The position numbers were made by a program, and so were the translations under genes. A stretch of DNA of 64,000 bases, taken from the NCBI GenBank assembly GCA_016714765.1, contig JADKCF010000012.1, positions 77,925-141,924 on the forward strand, written 5' to 3'. Source of the stretch: Saprospiraceae bacterium. Its GTDB lineage: Bacteria > Bacteroidota > Bacteroidia > Chitinophagales > Saprospiraceae. Each line of letters opens with the position of its first letter. Within the stretch, counting starts at the first letter, position 1. Shown in pieces: positions 39,181 to 47,624 of this stretch. Below the pieces are notes generated by a model, which worked only from the letters and a program-made list of their open reading frames with translations, made no database searches and was not told the DNA's origin.

Positions 39181-41169
39181 ATGAACGTATACAGAAACAT
39201 TAAAGAACTTCCGGACTTTAAAAATGGAGTCATTACCATAGGATCATTTGACGGAGTACACACTGGTCATCAGAAAATATTAAAAAGAGTACAGTCCCTT
39301 GCTGAGGAAATAGATGGCGAAAGTATAGTAGTTACATTCTACCCCCACCCCAGAAGTGTGGTAGATTCGTCAGATAAAGATATGAATGTGCTCAATACTC
39401 TAGACGAAAAACTGAGATTACTAGATCAATGGGGAATAAAAAATGTAGTGGTAGTACCCTTTTCTTTTGAGTTTTCTAGGCAGTCACCTCGGGAATATGT
39501 AGAAAAATTTATCATTGCCACCTTTCATCCCAAATATGTAGTGATTGGTTATGATCATAAATTTGGCCTCAACAGGTCAGGAGATATCAGCCTTTTCAGG
39601 GAATACGAAGCCAAAAACTACTTTAAGGTCATAGAAATACCACGTCAGGATATAGAGGATATCGGAATCAGCAGCACCAAGATTAGAAAGGCACTCATGT
39701 CAGGGGATATAGACGAAGCCAATCTTTTTTTAAATCAACCTTACATCCTTACCGGAAAAGTCGTTCACGGTGATAAACTGGGCAGCAAACTGGGTTATCC
39801 GACAGCCAATCTGCTGATCAACGAGAAAGACAAGCTCATTCCAATCGAAGGCGTTTATGCAGTAAGAATAGAGATAGAACGTCAGACATTCGAAGGGATG
39901 ATGTACATTGGAAAACGGCCGACTGTATCCACGCAGGCTGATGTCAATATCGAAATCAATATTTTTGATTTCAATCAAAATATTTATGATAAAACAATCC
40001 GAATTGAGATTTTGAAATTTCTCCGTAAGGACATTAAGTTTCAATCACTGGAAGAACTTAAAAGCCAACTTGCACTTGATGAAAAAAATGCTCATGTTGC
40101 TCTGGAATCTTTAAACAGTCAAAAGAAAAAGGAATCAAAAATAACCATTGCAGTTTTAAATTACAATGGCGTGGAGCTACTCGAATCTTACCTCCCAATG
40201 TTGGAGTATTCGTCATCAAGATATGAATTCGACATACTGGTGATAGACAATAAATCTGATGATTTGTCAGTGGATTTTATCAAGGAGTGGTATCCTGAAA
40301 TAAAAATAGCTGAATTGTCAAAAAACTATGGCTTTGCTGAAGGATATAATAAAGGCCTGAAAAATGTGGATACAGAGTATGTAGTCATCATCAACTCAGA
40401 TGTGCTGGTATCCGAAAACTGGCTGGATCCTATCATAGATAAGATGGAGTCCGAAAAACACCTGGCTATAGCACAACCTGCAATCTTGTCGCTTGAAAAC
40501 CGAAAGTCCTTCGAGTATGCCGGAGCAGCAGGTGGATATCTGGACATACTTGGTTATCCTTTTTGCAGGGGCAGGGTTTTTGATCATGTAGAGCTCAATG
40601 AAAACCAATACAATAATTCCACAGAAATATTTTGGGCCAGTGGAGCTACCATGGTTTGCAGAACCCGGCTGTTTAAAAACCTGGGAGGGTTTGATGGTGG
40701 TTTTTTTGCACATCAGGAAGAGATAGACCTCTGCTGGCGAGCTAAAAATGCAGGATACAGTATTAAATGCATACCTGATGGAAAGGTGTATCATCTGGGA
40801 GGAGGTACACTGGATTATCAGAATCCCCGCAAGGACTTTTTAAATTTCAGAAACAATCTATACCTGCTCACCAAGAACGAAAACCTCAGTAAACTACTTT
40901 GGCTGATTCCTGCTAAACTACTATTGGATGGCATAGCCGGGTTAAAATTTTTATGGAACAGAAAACCAGAATCTACCCTGTCAGTCATCAGGGCACATAT
41001 GTCTTTTTACCTACATTTGCCATTGGTATTCGAAAGACGCAATAAAGAACATGCTTGGATACAACAATGCAGAGTAAACCCGCCCAATACAAACGGCAGG
41101 TACATGGGCTCAATTGTGTGGAATTACTTTGTGGAAGGCAAAAAAACCTTCAAGGACCTCAAATTCTAA
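39181..41169 (+). CDS. Fusion of RibF (riboflavin kinase/FAD synthetase) with a family 2 glycosyltransferase
   Basis: A single 662-residue frame. Residues 1-305 are a complete RibF: FAD synthetase half with TIGSFDGVHTGHQKIL, VVTFYPHPRSVV and GISSTKIRKAL, then the riboflavin kinase half with VVHGDKLGSKLGYPTANL and IEGVYAVRIEI. After a short polar linker (LNSQKKKES) residues 320-662 form a GT2 enzyme with ITIAVLNYNG, DILVIDNKSDD, NYGFAEGYNKGL, the metal motif INSDV, and GFFAHQEEIDLCWRAKNAG. No stop and no ATG, GTG or TTG start lies at the junction. It makes FMN and FAD and perhaps transfers sugars to envelope glycans. Confidence 0.85.
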   Translation: MNVYRNIKELPDFKNGVITIGSFDGVHTGHQKILKRVQSLAEEIDGESIVVTFYPHPRSVVDSSDKDMNVLNTLDEKLRLLDQWGIKNVVVVPFSFEFSRQSPREYVEKFIIATFHPKYVVIGYDHKFGLNRSGDISLFREYEAKNYFKVIEIPRQDIEDIGISSTKIRKALMSGDIDEANLFLNQPYILTGKVVHGDKLGSKLGYPTANLLINEKDKLIPIEGVYAVRIEIERQTFEGMMYIGKRPTVSTQADVNIEINIFDFNQNIYDKTIRIEILKFLRKDIKFQSLEELKSQLALDEKNAHVALESLNSQKKKESKITIAVLNYNGVELLESYLPMLEYSSSRYEFDILVIDNKSDDLSVDFIKEWYPEIKIAELSKNYGFAEGYNKGLKNVDTEYVVIINSDVLVSENWLDPIIDKMESEKHLAIAQPAILSLENRKSFEYAGAAGGYLDILGYPFCRGRVFDHVELNENQYNNSTEIFWASGATMVCRTRLFKNLGGFDGGFFAHQEEIDLCWRAKNAGYSIKCIPDGKVYHLGGGTLDYQNPRKDFLNFRNNLYLLTKNENLSKLLWLIPAKLLLDGIAGLKFLWNRKPESTLSVIRAHMSFYLHLPLVFERRNKEHAWIQQCRVNPPNTNGRYMGSIVWNYFVEGKKTFKDLKF

Positions 41170-41173
41170 TGCA

Positions 41174-41902
41174 TTGAAACACTTAACACCTGAAATACTT
41201 TTCGAGGATCAATATCTTCTTGCCGTCAATAAACCGGCGGGGATACTCACCATACCTGACAGATTCAATCCGGCGTTACCCAACCTGATATCTTCCCTTA
41301 AAGAAAAATACCCTGAGTTGATACCCGTACACAGACTGGATAAATATACCAGTGGTGTCAATCTTTTTGCCAAAGCCCCAGAGACGCACAGGTTGATGTC
41401 AATCGCATTTGAATCCAGAGATGTGGAAAAATATTATTATGCCATTATCGATGGAATACCTTCTCCTGAATCAGGAACTATAGACATACCTCTTTCAGAA
41501 TCAACTGTCACTAGGGGCAAAATGCTCGTGCATCAGCGTGGTAAAGCATCTATTACCGACTATAAAGTCGTCCGAAATTTTAAAAATTTTTCGCTGGTCT
41601 ATATACGCATTCATACAGGGCGGATGCATCAGGTGCGAGTGCATATGCAATATCTTGGCAATCCCTTGATAGTAGATCCTTTGTACGGGCACAGAGAAGC
41701 ATTTTACCTCTCTGAGATCAAACATAAAAAATTCAACCTGGGTAAGGCAGAGGAAGAACGGCCACTTCTTACCAGACAGCCACTGCATGCAGAAAAGCTA
41801 ATCATTATACATCCGTATACAGGAGTGAAAACTGAAATCACTTCACCCTTGCCTAAAGATATGCAGGCAGTCCTCAGCCAGATGGAAAAATGGATCAAGT
41901 AA
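41174..41902 (+). CDS. RluA-type pseudouridine synthase
   Basis: Converts uridine to pseudouridine in rRNA or tRNA. About 242 residues from TTG 41174. An ATG at 41114 inside the end of the preceding gene is also in frame. Family marks are ILFEDQYLLAVNKPAGIL, the catalytic-aspartate motif VHRLDKYTSGVNLFAK, and IHTGRMHQVRVHMQYLG NPLIVDPLYG in sequence. No S4 domain precedes the catalytic part. Target site unknown. Confidence 0.9.
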   Translation: MKHLTPEILFEDQYLLAVNKPAGILTIPDRFNPALPNLISSLKEKYPELIPVHRLDKYTSGVNLFAKAPETHRLMSIAFESRDVEKYYYAIIDGIPSPESGTIDIPLSESTVTRGKMLVHQRGKASITDYKVVRNFKNFSLVYIRIHTGRMHQVRVHMQYLGNPLIVDPLYGHREAFYLSEIKHKKFNLGKAEEERPLLTRQPLHAEKLIIIHPYTGVKTEITSPLPKDMQAVLSQMEKWIK

Positions 41903-41939
41903 TTAGGCCATAGATTATGTGATTTATGATTTTAAATTT

Positions 41940-41962
41940 ATACTTTTGATCATTAAAAGTAT
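41940..41962 (+). promoter_or_regulatory. Promoter with inverted repeat before the DUF4440 gene
   Basis: ATACTTTT (41940-41947) and AAAAGTAT (41955-41962) form a perfect 8-bp inverted repeat with 7-nt spacer GATCATT. The left arm contains TACTTTTG (41941-41948), a -7 match. The repeat spans -7 to the likely start site, four bases before the ATG at 41966. Confidence 0.45.
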
Positions 41963-41965
41963 AAT

Positions 41966-42412
41966 ATGTACAACAGATGGGTTTTCAAAATACTTTTTTG
42001 TGTCCTTGTATCTTGCAAACAACCGCCTAAATCAGTCGATGTCACACCTTCAGTAGATCAAATAACTACTGTGTTGCATAAACAGCAGGCAGCCTGGAAC
42101 AAAGGTGATATAGATTCCTTTATGGAAGGATACTGGAAATCAGACAGCCTGACGTTCATTGGCCGCAATGGACTTACATATGGCTGGCAAAATACCCTTG
42201 AAAATTACAAAAAGTCTTACCCCGATAAAACTTCCATGGGTCAATTGGAGTTTGAGATCATAAAAATAGACCTATTGAGTCCGGAGGCTGCCATAATGGT
42301 GGGCAGATATACTTTGGTCAGAGATAAAGACCGCCCCAGCGGACTATTTACATTAGTTTGGAAAAAAATCAATACCCAGTGGTTGATTACATCAGACCAG
42401 ACCTGCGGTTAA
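41966..42412 (+). CDS. DUF4440/SnoaL-like lipoprotein
   Basis: 148 residues. A short signal ends LVSC near residue 16. The mature part is a cone-shaped NTF2-like fold with VLHKQQAAWNKGDIDSFMEGYWKSD and LSPEAAIMVGRYTLVRD. DUF4440 proteins bind small ligands or act as steroid-isomerase-like enzymes, but no catalytic residues can be assigned. The permease gene begins 23 nt later and is likely co-transcribed. Confidence 0.75.
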   Translation: MYNRWVFKILFCVLVSCKQPPKSVDVTPSVDQITTVLHKQQAAWNKGDIDSFMEGYWKSDSLTFIGRNGLTYGWQNTLENYKKSYPDKTSMGQLEFEIIKIDLLSPEAAIMVGRYTLVRDKDRPSGLFTLVWKKINTQWLITSDQTCG

Positions 42413-42435
42413 GCCACAAATAAAATCAAAACATC

Positions 42436-43767
42436 ATGAATCACCAAAATAATCAATTACTAAAACTTCTTGGCGTGGGTTTCGGTATTGCAGTTACCGT
42501 CGGCGGTACGATAGGCACTGGCATACTTCGCAAACCCGGACCTATTGCTGCTCAAATCGGAGAGCCCTGGATGATTCTCCTTTTGTGGTTGGCAGTAGGA
42601 ATATATGCTCTTTTGGGCGTACTGTGCGCCATCGAGCTGGCAGTTTCCATGCCTCAGGCGGGCGCATGGTATGTATATGCTAGGAGAGCTTTTGGTAATT
42701 ATTTTGGCTTTGTGACAGGTATTACAAGCTGGCTCGGTACAGTTTCTGCCCTTGGTTTCGGAGCATATACTATGAGCGAATACATTGCGTTGCTCCTACC
42801 TGGTGCAGAGCCTTACATACAGATCGTGGCTATATTTTTGCTTGTTATTTTGACAGGGTTCCATTGGCTGGGTACCAAATCTGCAGGAAAGTCACAAGAG
42901 GTTCTGGCGGTCATAAAAGCTGTAGGATTACTGGTATTTGTGGCTGTATGTTTTATTTACGGTGGAGCTCCCTCAGGAGGTCAGGTAAGCAGTATGGTCA
43001 CATCGAGTGCTGTTCCATTGACAATCGTGGGCGTGATAGGCGCTTTGCAGGCAATATTTTATACTTATGATGGCTGGCATACAGCTACTTATTTTACAGA
43101 AGAGAATACAGATCCCGCCAAAACATTGCCCAAGTCCATGCTTATGGGGGTTGTTCTTATCATAGCAATATACCTCTTAGTCAATGGCGCTATACTTTAT
43201 GCATTACCAAAAGATATGCTGATGAATTCCAAACTCGCTGCCGCAGATACTATTAGCTATATATTTGGCGATGGATATTCAAAAATAATTACGCTGTTTC
43301 TCATGATATCTATACTGGGAATCGTTAATGCTCAAATTATGTTTGCTCCAAGAGTGATTTTTTCTATGAGCAGAGATCGGTTATTTTTTAAAGGTGCTTC
43401 CAAAGTCAATAGCGTGGGTACCCCTTCTGTAGCGATGCCTCTGACAGCGTTATTATCGGTCTTACTCATCTTGAGCGGTAAGGATACATGTGGCAAACTC
43501 TCCGATATTGCTACTTTCTTTTTTGTACTGAGCTATCTCGCCGGTTTTGTAGCATTGGTCAAACTGAGGTATAGCGAACCGGAACTGGCAAGACCTTTTA
43601 AAGCACCTTTGTTTCCTTATCTTCCCATACTACTCATAGTAATGTCCACTCTATTTCTGGCTGGCGCTGTGTACAGCGATATGCAGAGTAGTAAATTTGC
43701 ATTGATATTTTTAGGAGCGAGTTATCCTTTATATCTGTTGATATCCCGTTTCAATAAAACAAACTGA
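42436..43767 (+). CDS. APC-family amino acid permease
   Basis: 443-residue integral membrane transporter with about twelve helices. The first helix carries the unwound GTIGTGILRKPGPIAA motif used for amino-acid backbone binding. EENTDPAKTLPKSM is the loop after helix 6 typical of the APC superfamily, and LARPFKAPLFPYLP precedes the last helices. Likely an amino acid:cation symporter. Substrate unknown. The frame is intact and it converges on the LOG gene with no gap. Confidence 0.9.
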   Translation: MNHQNNQLLKLLGVGFGIAVTVGGTIGTGILRKPGPIAAQIGEPWMILLLWLAVGIYALLGVLCAIELAVSMPQAGAWYVYARRAFGNYFGFVTGITSWLGTVSALGFGAYTMSEYIALLLPGAEPYIQIVAIFLLVILTGFHWLGTKSAGKSQEVLAVIKAVGLLVFVAVCFIYGGAPSGGQVSSMVTSSAVPLTIVGVIGALQAIFYTYDGWHTATYFTEENTDPAKTLPKSMLMGVVLIIAIYLLVNGAILYALPKDMLMNSKLAAADTISYIFGDGYSKIITLFLMISILGIVNAQIMFAPRVIFSMSRDRLFFKGASKVNSVGTPSVAMPLTALLSVLLILSGKDTCGKLSDIATFFFVLSYLAGFVALVKLRYSEPELARPFKAPLFPYLPILLIVMSTLFLAGAVYSDMQSSKFALIFLGASYPLYLLISRFNKTN

Positions 43768-44486
43768 TTATCTTTCACCCAAAATCCAGGATGCTTTGTA
43801 TTTGATTTTATAATTTTGATGTATGAAGCTGCGAATATGATTCATAGCTTCCTCAGTGCTGTCCGTAAAAAGTATCAGCTTCTCATCCGTGGAAGAAATG
43901 GTTTTTTCTTCAATCATTTTTAGTACCATTTCCATGATGTCTTTGTAAAACGTTTTTCCAACAATGACCACAGGAAAATTATGTAATATACCTGTCTGTA
44001 TGAGTGTGAGTGTTTCGAAAAGTTCGTCCAGAGTGCCGAAGCCTCCCGGCATTACAACAAAAGCATAAGAATACTTGGTTAAAAGTACTTTACGAATAAA
44101 AAATAATCAAAATGGACGATCTTAGTCATAAACGGATTGTTGACCTGCTCTTTGGGCAGCTTTATAGTGCATCCTATAGATAGACCTCCGGCGTCGTGAG
44201 CCCCTCTGTTGGCAGCCTCCATGATACCCGGGCCGCCACCTGTCATCACAGCAAAACCCATCTGGGACAATTGATAGCCAATATCTCTTGCTTGCTGATA
44301 ATAGGGGTTAACTTCATTAAATCTGGCCGATCCGAATACTGTGACGCATGGACCCACAAAATGTAATTTACGAAATCCTCTGAAAAATTGGACAATCACT
44401 TTGACCAAAAATAAAAATTCCTTTCCACGACTATTAGGTCCGGAAAGGAACTGGGATTCTGCATTAATTATTCGCTTTTCTAGCAT
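43768..44486 (-). CDS. LOG family nucleotide 5'-monophosphate phosphoribohydrolase, frame-shifted
   Basis: Rossmann-fold hydrolase releasing ribose 5-phosphate from nucleoside monophosphates. About 240 residues. The N-terminal half has VTVFGSARF and VMTGGGPGIMEAANRGAHDAG. The catalytic motif PGGFGTLDELFE lies in the other frame. The break is six A at 44098-44103. Seven restores HFDYFFIRKVLLTKYSYAF. It is likely the third gene of a CBS-USP-LOG operon driven from the divergent region at 46.2 kb, which would tie nucleotide turnover to the redox circuit. Confidence 0.87.
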
Positions 44487-44571
44487 TATTTTAAGTTTCA
44501 GTATGTATCAAATCATAGGCAAAGATAAGATACTTTCTGACATTTTTTCGCAATAAAGAATCAATAAGACC

Positions 44572-45675
44572 TTAGCCTTCAATCGTCTTATCCGAAAGAA
44601 TGAGCAGAGGAGAAACACTGTGCAATGCTGCAAACTCTGTCACACTCCTGTGAAAAATATTCTGAAAAATATTTCTGTGTTTGGTAGAGAGCACAATCAG
44701 ATTTTTTGCATCTCTGCTGACGAGATCCTTGATACTTCCGAATAAATCTGTGGTATCCATAATTTCTATATGGTACTTCACCTCTGGAAAATAGCTTTCC
44801 ATTATTTTGATGGTGTCAGTGACATCATATTCATCATTTTCTTTGCTTCGGAAGTGTACCAATCTGAAATCTGACCCGGTTTTTACGCACATTCTACCGG
44901 CATACAAAATGTGTAATGAATCATTTTTAAGATCTTCAGATAAGTAGATAATCTCTTTGGAATCAGCATAAGTAGCTCCAGGTGGGATAAGGAACAGAGG
45001 ACAGTAAGAATGATCGATCATGTCCATTGATAGAGAACCGAATACTTTTTTAAATGTGTCCCCTTCTCCGGTCGTGCCCATCACCATGATAGTGTTGGGT
45101 TGTCGTGACATTTCTGTGAGTTCCATCCTTGGAAAACCGACTTTAAAAACACCTTCGATAAGTGGTTCTGTAATAAAATTACCTATCCAATCCTGGTTTA
45201 CTGACTTTACATACTTATCCAGCTTGTCACGGTGTATTTTTTCAGCTTCTTCATTGACCACCACAAACTGATTTACATCTGTGGATGTAGGATAGTAGAT
45301 GTGTGTGAGTAAAAGTACACCTTCCAAATCTTTTGCAAGATGATTGGCATAATTGTAGGCATTAAATGATGCTTCTGAAAAGTCTGTGGGAACTATTATT
45401 TTTGTCATTTTACCGTAATTATCGATTCTTAAAATATTTTGAATAGTTTCTCTGAGTGACCTGTTATAGCTGCCATTTGGTTTGATTTCAAAAAGCAACT
45501 TATCATTCACCCTGACAGCGGGGACAGATTCGATATTATCATTGATGATATCGGTGATCTTGGTGATCTCTTCCAGATGATATTCCATGCCTGCTCCGGA
45601 CAAATTTTCCATCAGCTTTGACTTTGCCAATTGATAACTGGGTGTCCCGGTACCGTATATTTTTATATCTATCAT
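44572..45675 (-). CDS. Tandem universal stress protein with cysteine-less thioredoxin-like N-terminus
   Basis: 367 residues. Residues 1-85 resemble the Thioredoxin_3 domain (IKIYGTGTPS, NIESVPAVRVNDK), but both redox positions are replaced: Thr11 and Tyr14 stand where GTGCxxC has cysteines. Two UspA domains follow: KIIVPTDFSEASFNAYNYA with MGTTGEGDTFKKVFGS (nucleotide loop), and a degenerate second copy with KNLIVLSTKHRNIFQNIFHRS. Usp proteins bind ATP or partner proteins under energy or oxygen stress. Encoded 47 nt after the CBS gene. Confidence 0.85.
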   Translation of the reverse strand: MIDIKIYGTGTPSYQLAKSKLMENLSGAGMEYHLEEITKITDIINDNIESVPAVRVNDKLLFEIKPNGSYNRSLRETIQNILRIDNYGKMTKIIVPTDFSEASFNAYNYANHLAKDLEGVLLLTHIYYPTSTDVNQFVVVNEEAEKIHRDKLDKYVKSVNQDWIGNFITEPLIEGVFKVGFPRMELTEMSRQPNTIMVMGTTGEGDTFKKVFGSLSMDMIDHSYCPLFLIPPGATYADSKEIIYLSEDLKNDSLHILYAGRMCVKTGSDFRLVHFRSKENDEYDVTDTIKIMESYFPEVKYHIEIMDTTDLFGSIKDLVSRDAKNLIVLSTKHRNIFQNIFHRSVTEFAALHSVSPLLILSDKTIEG

Positions 45676-45722
45676 AACATCAATTTAAATACCTTATCAA
45701 TTAAAAATACCTATTGAAATTT

Positions 45723-46164
45723 TCACTCATATGTGGCAGTAGCTCCGGAATCCAGTGCCAGTCTGTTGATGATGTCAAAGGTGGTCACAATACCCACAAT
45801 TTTTTCGTCTTTCACTACAGGTATGGCATGAAATAAATTTTCTTTGAAAACTTCAAGTGCAATATTTATTTTATCATCAGGATCCATTTTAGCAAGTTTT
45901 TTCGTCATAATATCTTTAGCTGTATAATTATTCAGCCTGACATCATCTTCGAGTTTTTCTACTTCCACATTGGCAAAACCACGTCTAAAAAAAAAGAAAA
46001 TCCGACTTGCTCACCATTCCTACCAGTTTTCCTTCGGCAATGACAGGTAAATGATGTATTTTGTGCTCTTTAAATAATTTTTCAGCGACAGCCAATGTTT
46101 CGTTTACTCCTATGCATATCGGCGTTGGGGTCATAATAGATGAAATAGGGTTAAGAATATTCAT
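45723..46164 (-). CDS. Paired CBS-domain protein, frame-shifted
   Basis: About 147 residues forming one Bateman module. CBS1 is IMTPTPICIGVNETLAVAE to LVGMVSKSDF, and CBS2 is DIMTKKLAKMDPDDKINIA to VGIVTTFDIINRLALDS. Such modules sense adenine nucleotides. The frame breaks in a run of nine A at 45987-45995. Ten gives FLFFLRRGFANVEVEKL. ATG 46164 follows a -7 element and an FNR-like box, making this the first gene of the CBS-USP-LOG unit. A second CBS protein at 48767 has the same layout. Confidence 0.83.
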
Positions 46165-46188
46165 ATGATTCTTGTTTTAAATTTGAGT

Positions 46189-46196
46189 CAAAGATC
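46189..46196 (-). promoter_or_regulatory. Promoter of the CBS-USP-LOG unit, -7 element
   Basis: Minus-strand GATCTTTG, one mismatch from TAnnTTTG. The start of transcription would be near 46182, about 18 nt before the CBS ATG. The FNR-like box centre is 29.5 bp upstream of this element, about -43 from the start, the position used by class II FNR/CRP activators. Confidence 0.5.
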
Positions 46197-46218
46197 AATC
46201 AGAAAAATTTGGCAAAGT

Positions 46219-46232
46219 ATGATAAATATCAT
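46219..46232. promoter_or_regulatory. FNR/FixK-type box in the divergent region
   Basis: ATGAT-AAAT-ATCAT is a perfect palindrome matching the FNR/FixK consensus TTGAT-N4-ATCAA at all but the outermost base pair. It lies between the CBS gene (minus) and the FixL-like kinase gene (plus). Confidence 0.6.
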
Positions 46233-46322
46233 TTCTTTACATGATTTTTATGTCAATGCATTATTTGGCCAAATTTGGACTTTTGATAAAGGAATTGATC
46301 GTGAAATTAAATCTTACTTGTG

Positions 46323-47592
46323 ATGGACAATTATAGTGATGCTGTATTAAAGTTAAAAGCGATATTTGATGCAGCTGTGGATGGCATTATTATCATAGAT
46401 CATAAAGGGATCGTGGAAGAAGTCAATTTGGCTACCTCAGGCCTGTTTGGTTATCCTTCTGAAGAAATAGTTGGTAATAATGTGAGTATGCTGATGCCCT
46501 TCATCACAGCATTCGTCACAATAGTTACATCGAAAATTATCAGAAAACACGTCACGCCAAAATCATCGGCATCGGCAGAGAAGTAATGGGAAAACGCAAA
46601 AGTGGAGAAGAATTTCCCTTTTGGCTGGCTGTCATCGAGGTGAATCTGGACAATCGGGTGCTCTATACAGGTTTTATTCATGATTTGTCGGAGATAAAAA
46701 ATGCTGAATTCCGTTTAAAGGCTCTCAATGAAGAGCTGGAAAAAAAAGTAGTAGAAAGGACTTATGAACTCGAAAAAGTAGTCAATCAACTGCTCTCACT
46801 CAACAGGCAGCTGGAGTCGGAAATCTCCAATAAAATAAAAATACAACTCAAACTGAGGGAAAGGGAGGCAGCACTAGAAAAAAGCCTTGCAAAAGAAAAG
46901 GAATTGGGAGAACTTAAATCAAGATTTGTGTCTATGGCCTCACATGAGTTCCGAACACCATTATCTACGATACTGTCATCGGTCTCTCTGATAGGCAGAT
47001 ATCAGGAAACCACACAGCAACCACAGCGTGATAAACACATCGGAAAAATAAAATCATCAGTAGCTCACCTGACCGGTATTTTGAATGACTTTCTGTCTAT
47101 GAACAAACTTGAGGAAGGTAAAATAAAAGCTGTAAATGAACCATTCAATCCGGAGGAACTCTTTAATGAAGTAATAGAGGAACTGACATCATTGCTAAAG
47201 CAAAAACAAAAAATAAATATTGAATTTAAAATTACCACTAAGGAAGTCGTCTCAGATAAAAAATAATAAAAAATATTCTTATCAATCTGATTACCAATGC
47301 CATAAAATATTCTGATGAAAATGGCCTGATACTCTGTTCGCTATCCGTAGATGGTGAAGGTATGAATTTTTCAGTTGAAGATTATGGTATAGGCATACCG
47401 CAAGACGAGCAAAAGCATCTTTTTGACAGATTTTTCAGAGCAAGCAATGTCACCAATATAGAGGGAACAGGCTTGGGTCTGAATATCGTAAAAAAATATG
47501 TAGAGATGCTGGATGGCACAATCAGTTTCAGAAGTAAAATTTATGAAGGTACCTGCTTTACTGTAAAAGTACCGAATGTAAAAACAGCATAA
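46323..47592 (+). CDS. FixL-like PAS histidine kinase, two frame breaks
   Basis: Soluble sensor kinase of about 424 residues with no membrane helix. The PAS domain (AIFDAAVDGIIIIDHKG, LFGYPSEEIVGNNVSMLMP) continues in a second frame as RHNSYIENYQKT and KIIGIGREVMGKRKSGEEFP. This matches FixL haem PAS domains, including the haem-ligand histidine (codon 46517-46519) and the IGIGR arginine (46577-46579). Kinase part: coiled coil, MASHEFRTPLSTI (H box), IKNILINLITNAIKYS, EDYGIGIPQ, GTGLGLNIVKKY. Breaks are near 46496-46500 and at A6 47258-47263. GTG 46320 is an alternative start. The regulator gene follows after 32 nt. Confidence 0.85.
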
Positions 47593-47624
47593 AACATCAT
47601 CGACACCAAAATAATACCTAACCT

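Noticed and set aside
40100..40150. RibF-GT2 fusion as an artefact of a lost stop codon
   Set aside because: Not fully excluded, but no ATG, GTG or TTG start for a separate GT2 exists near the junction and both domains stay in the same frame. Reported as a finding with this caveat.
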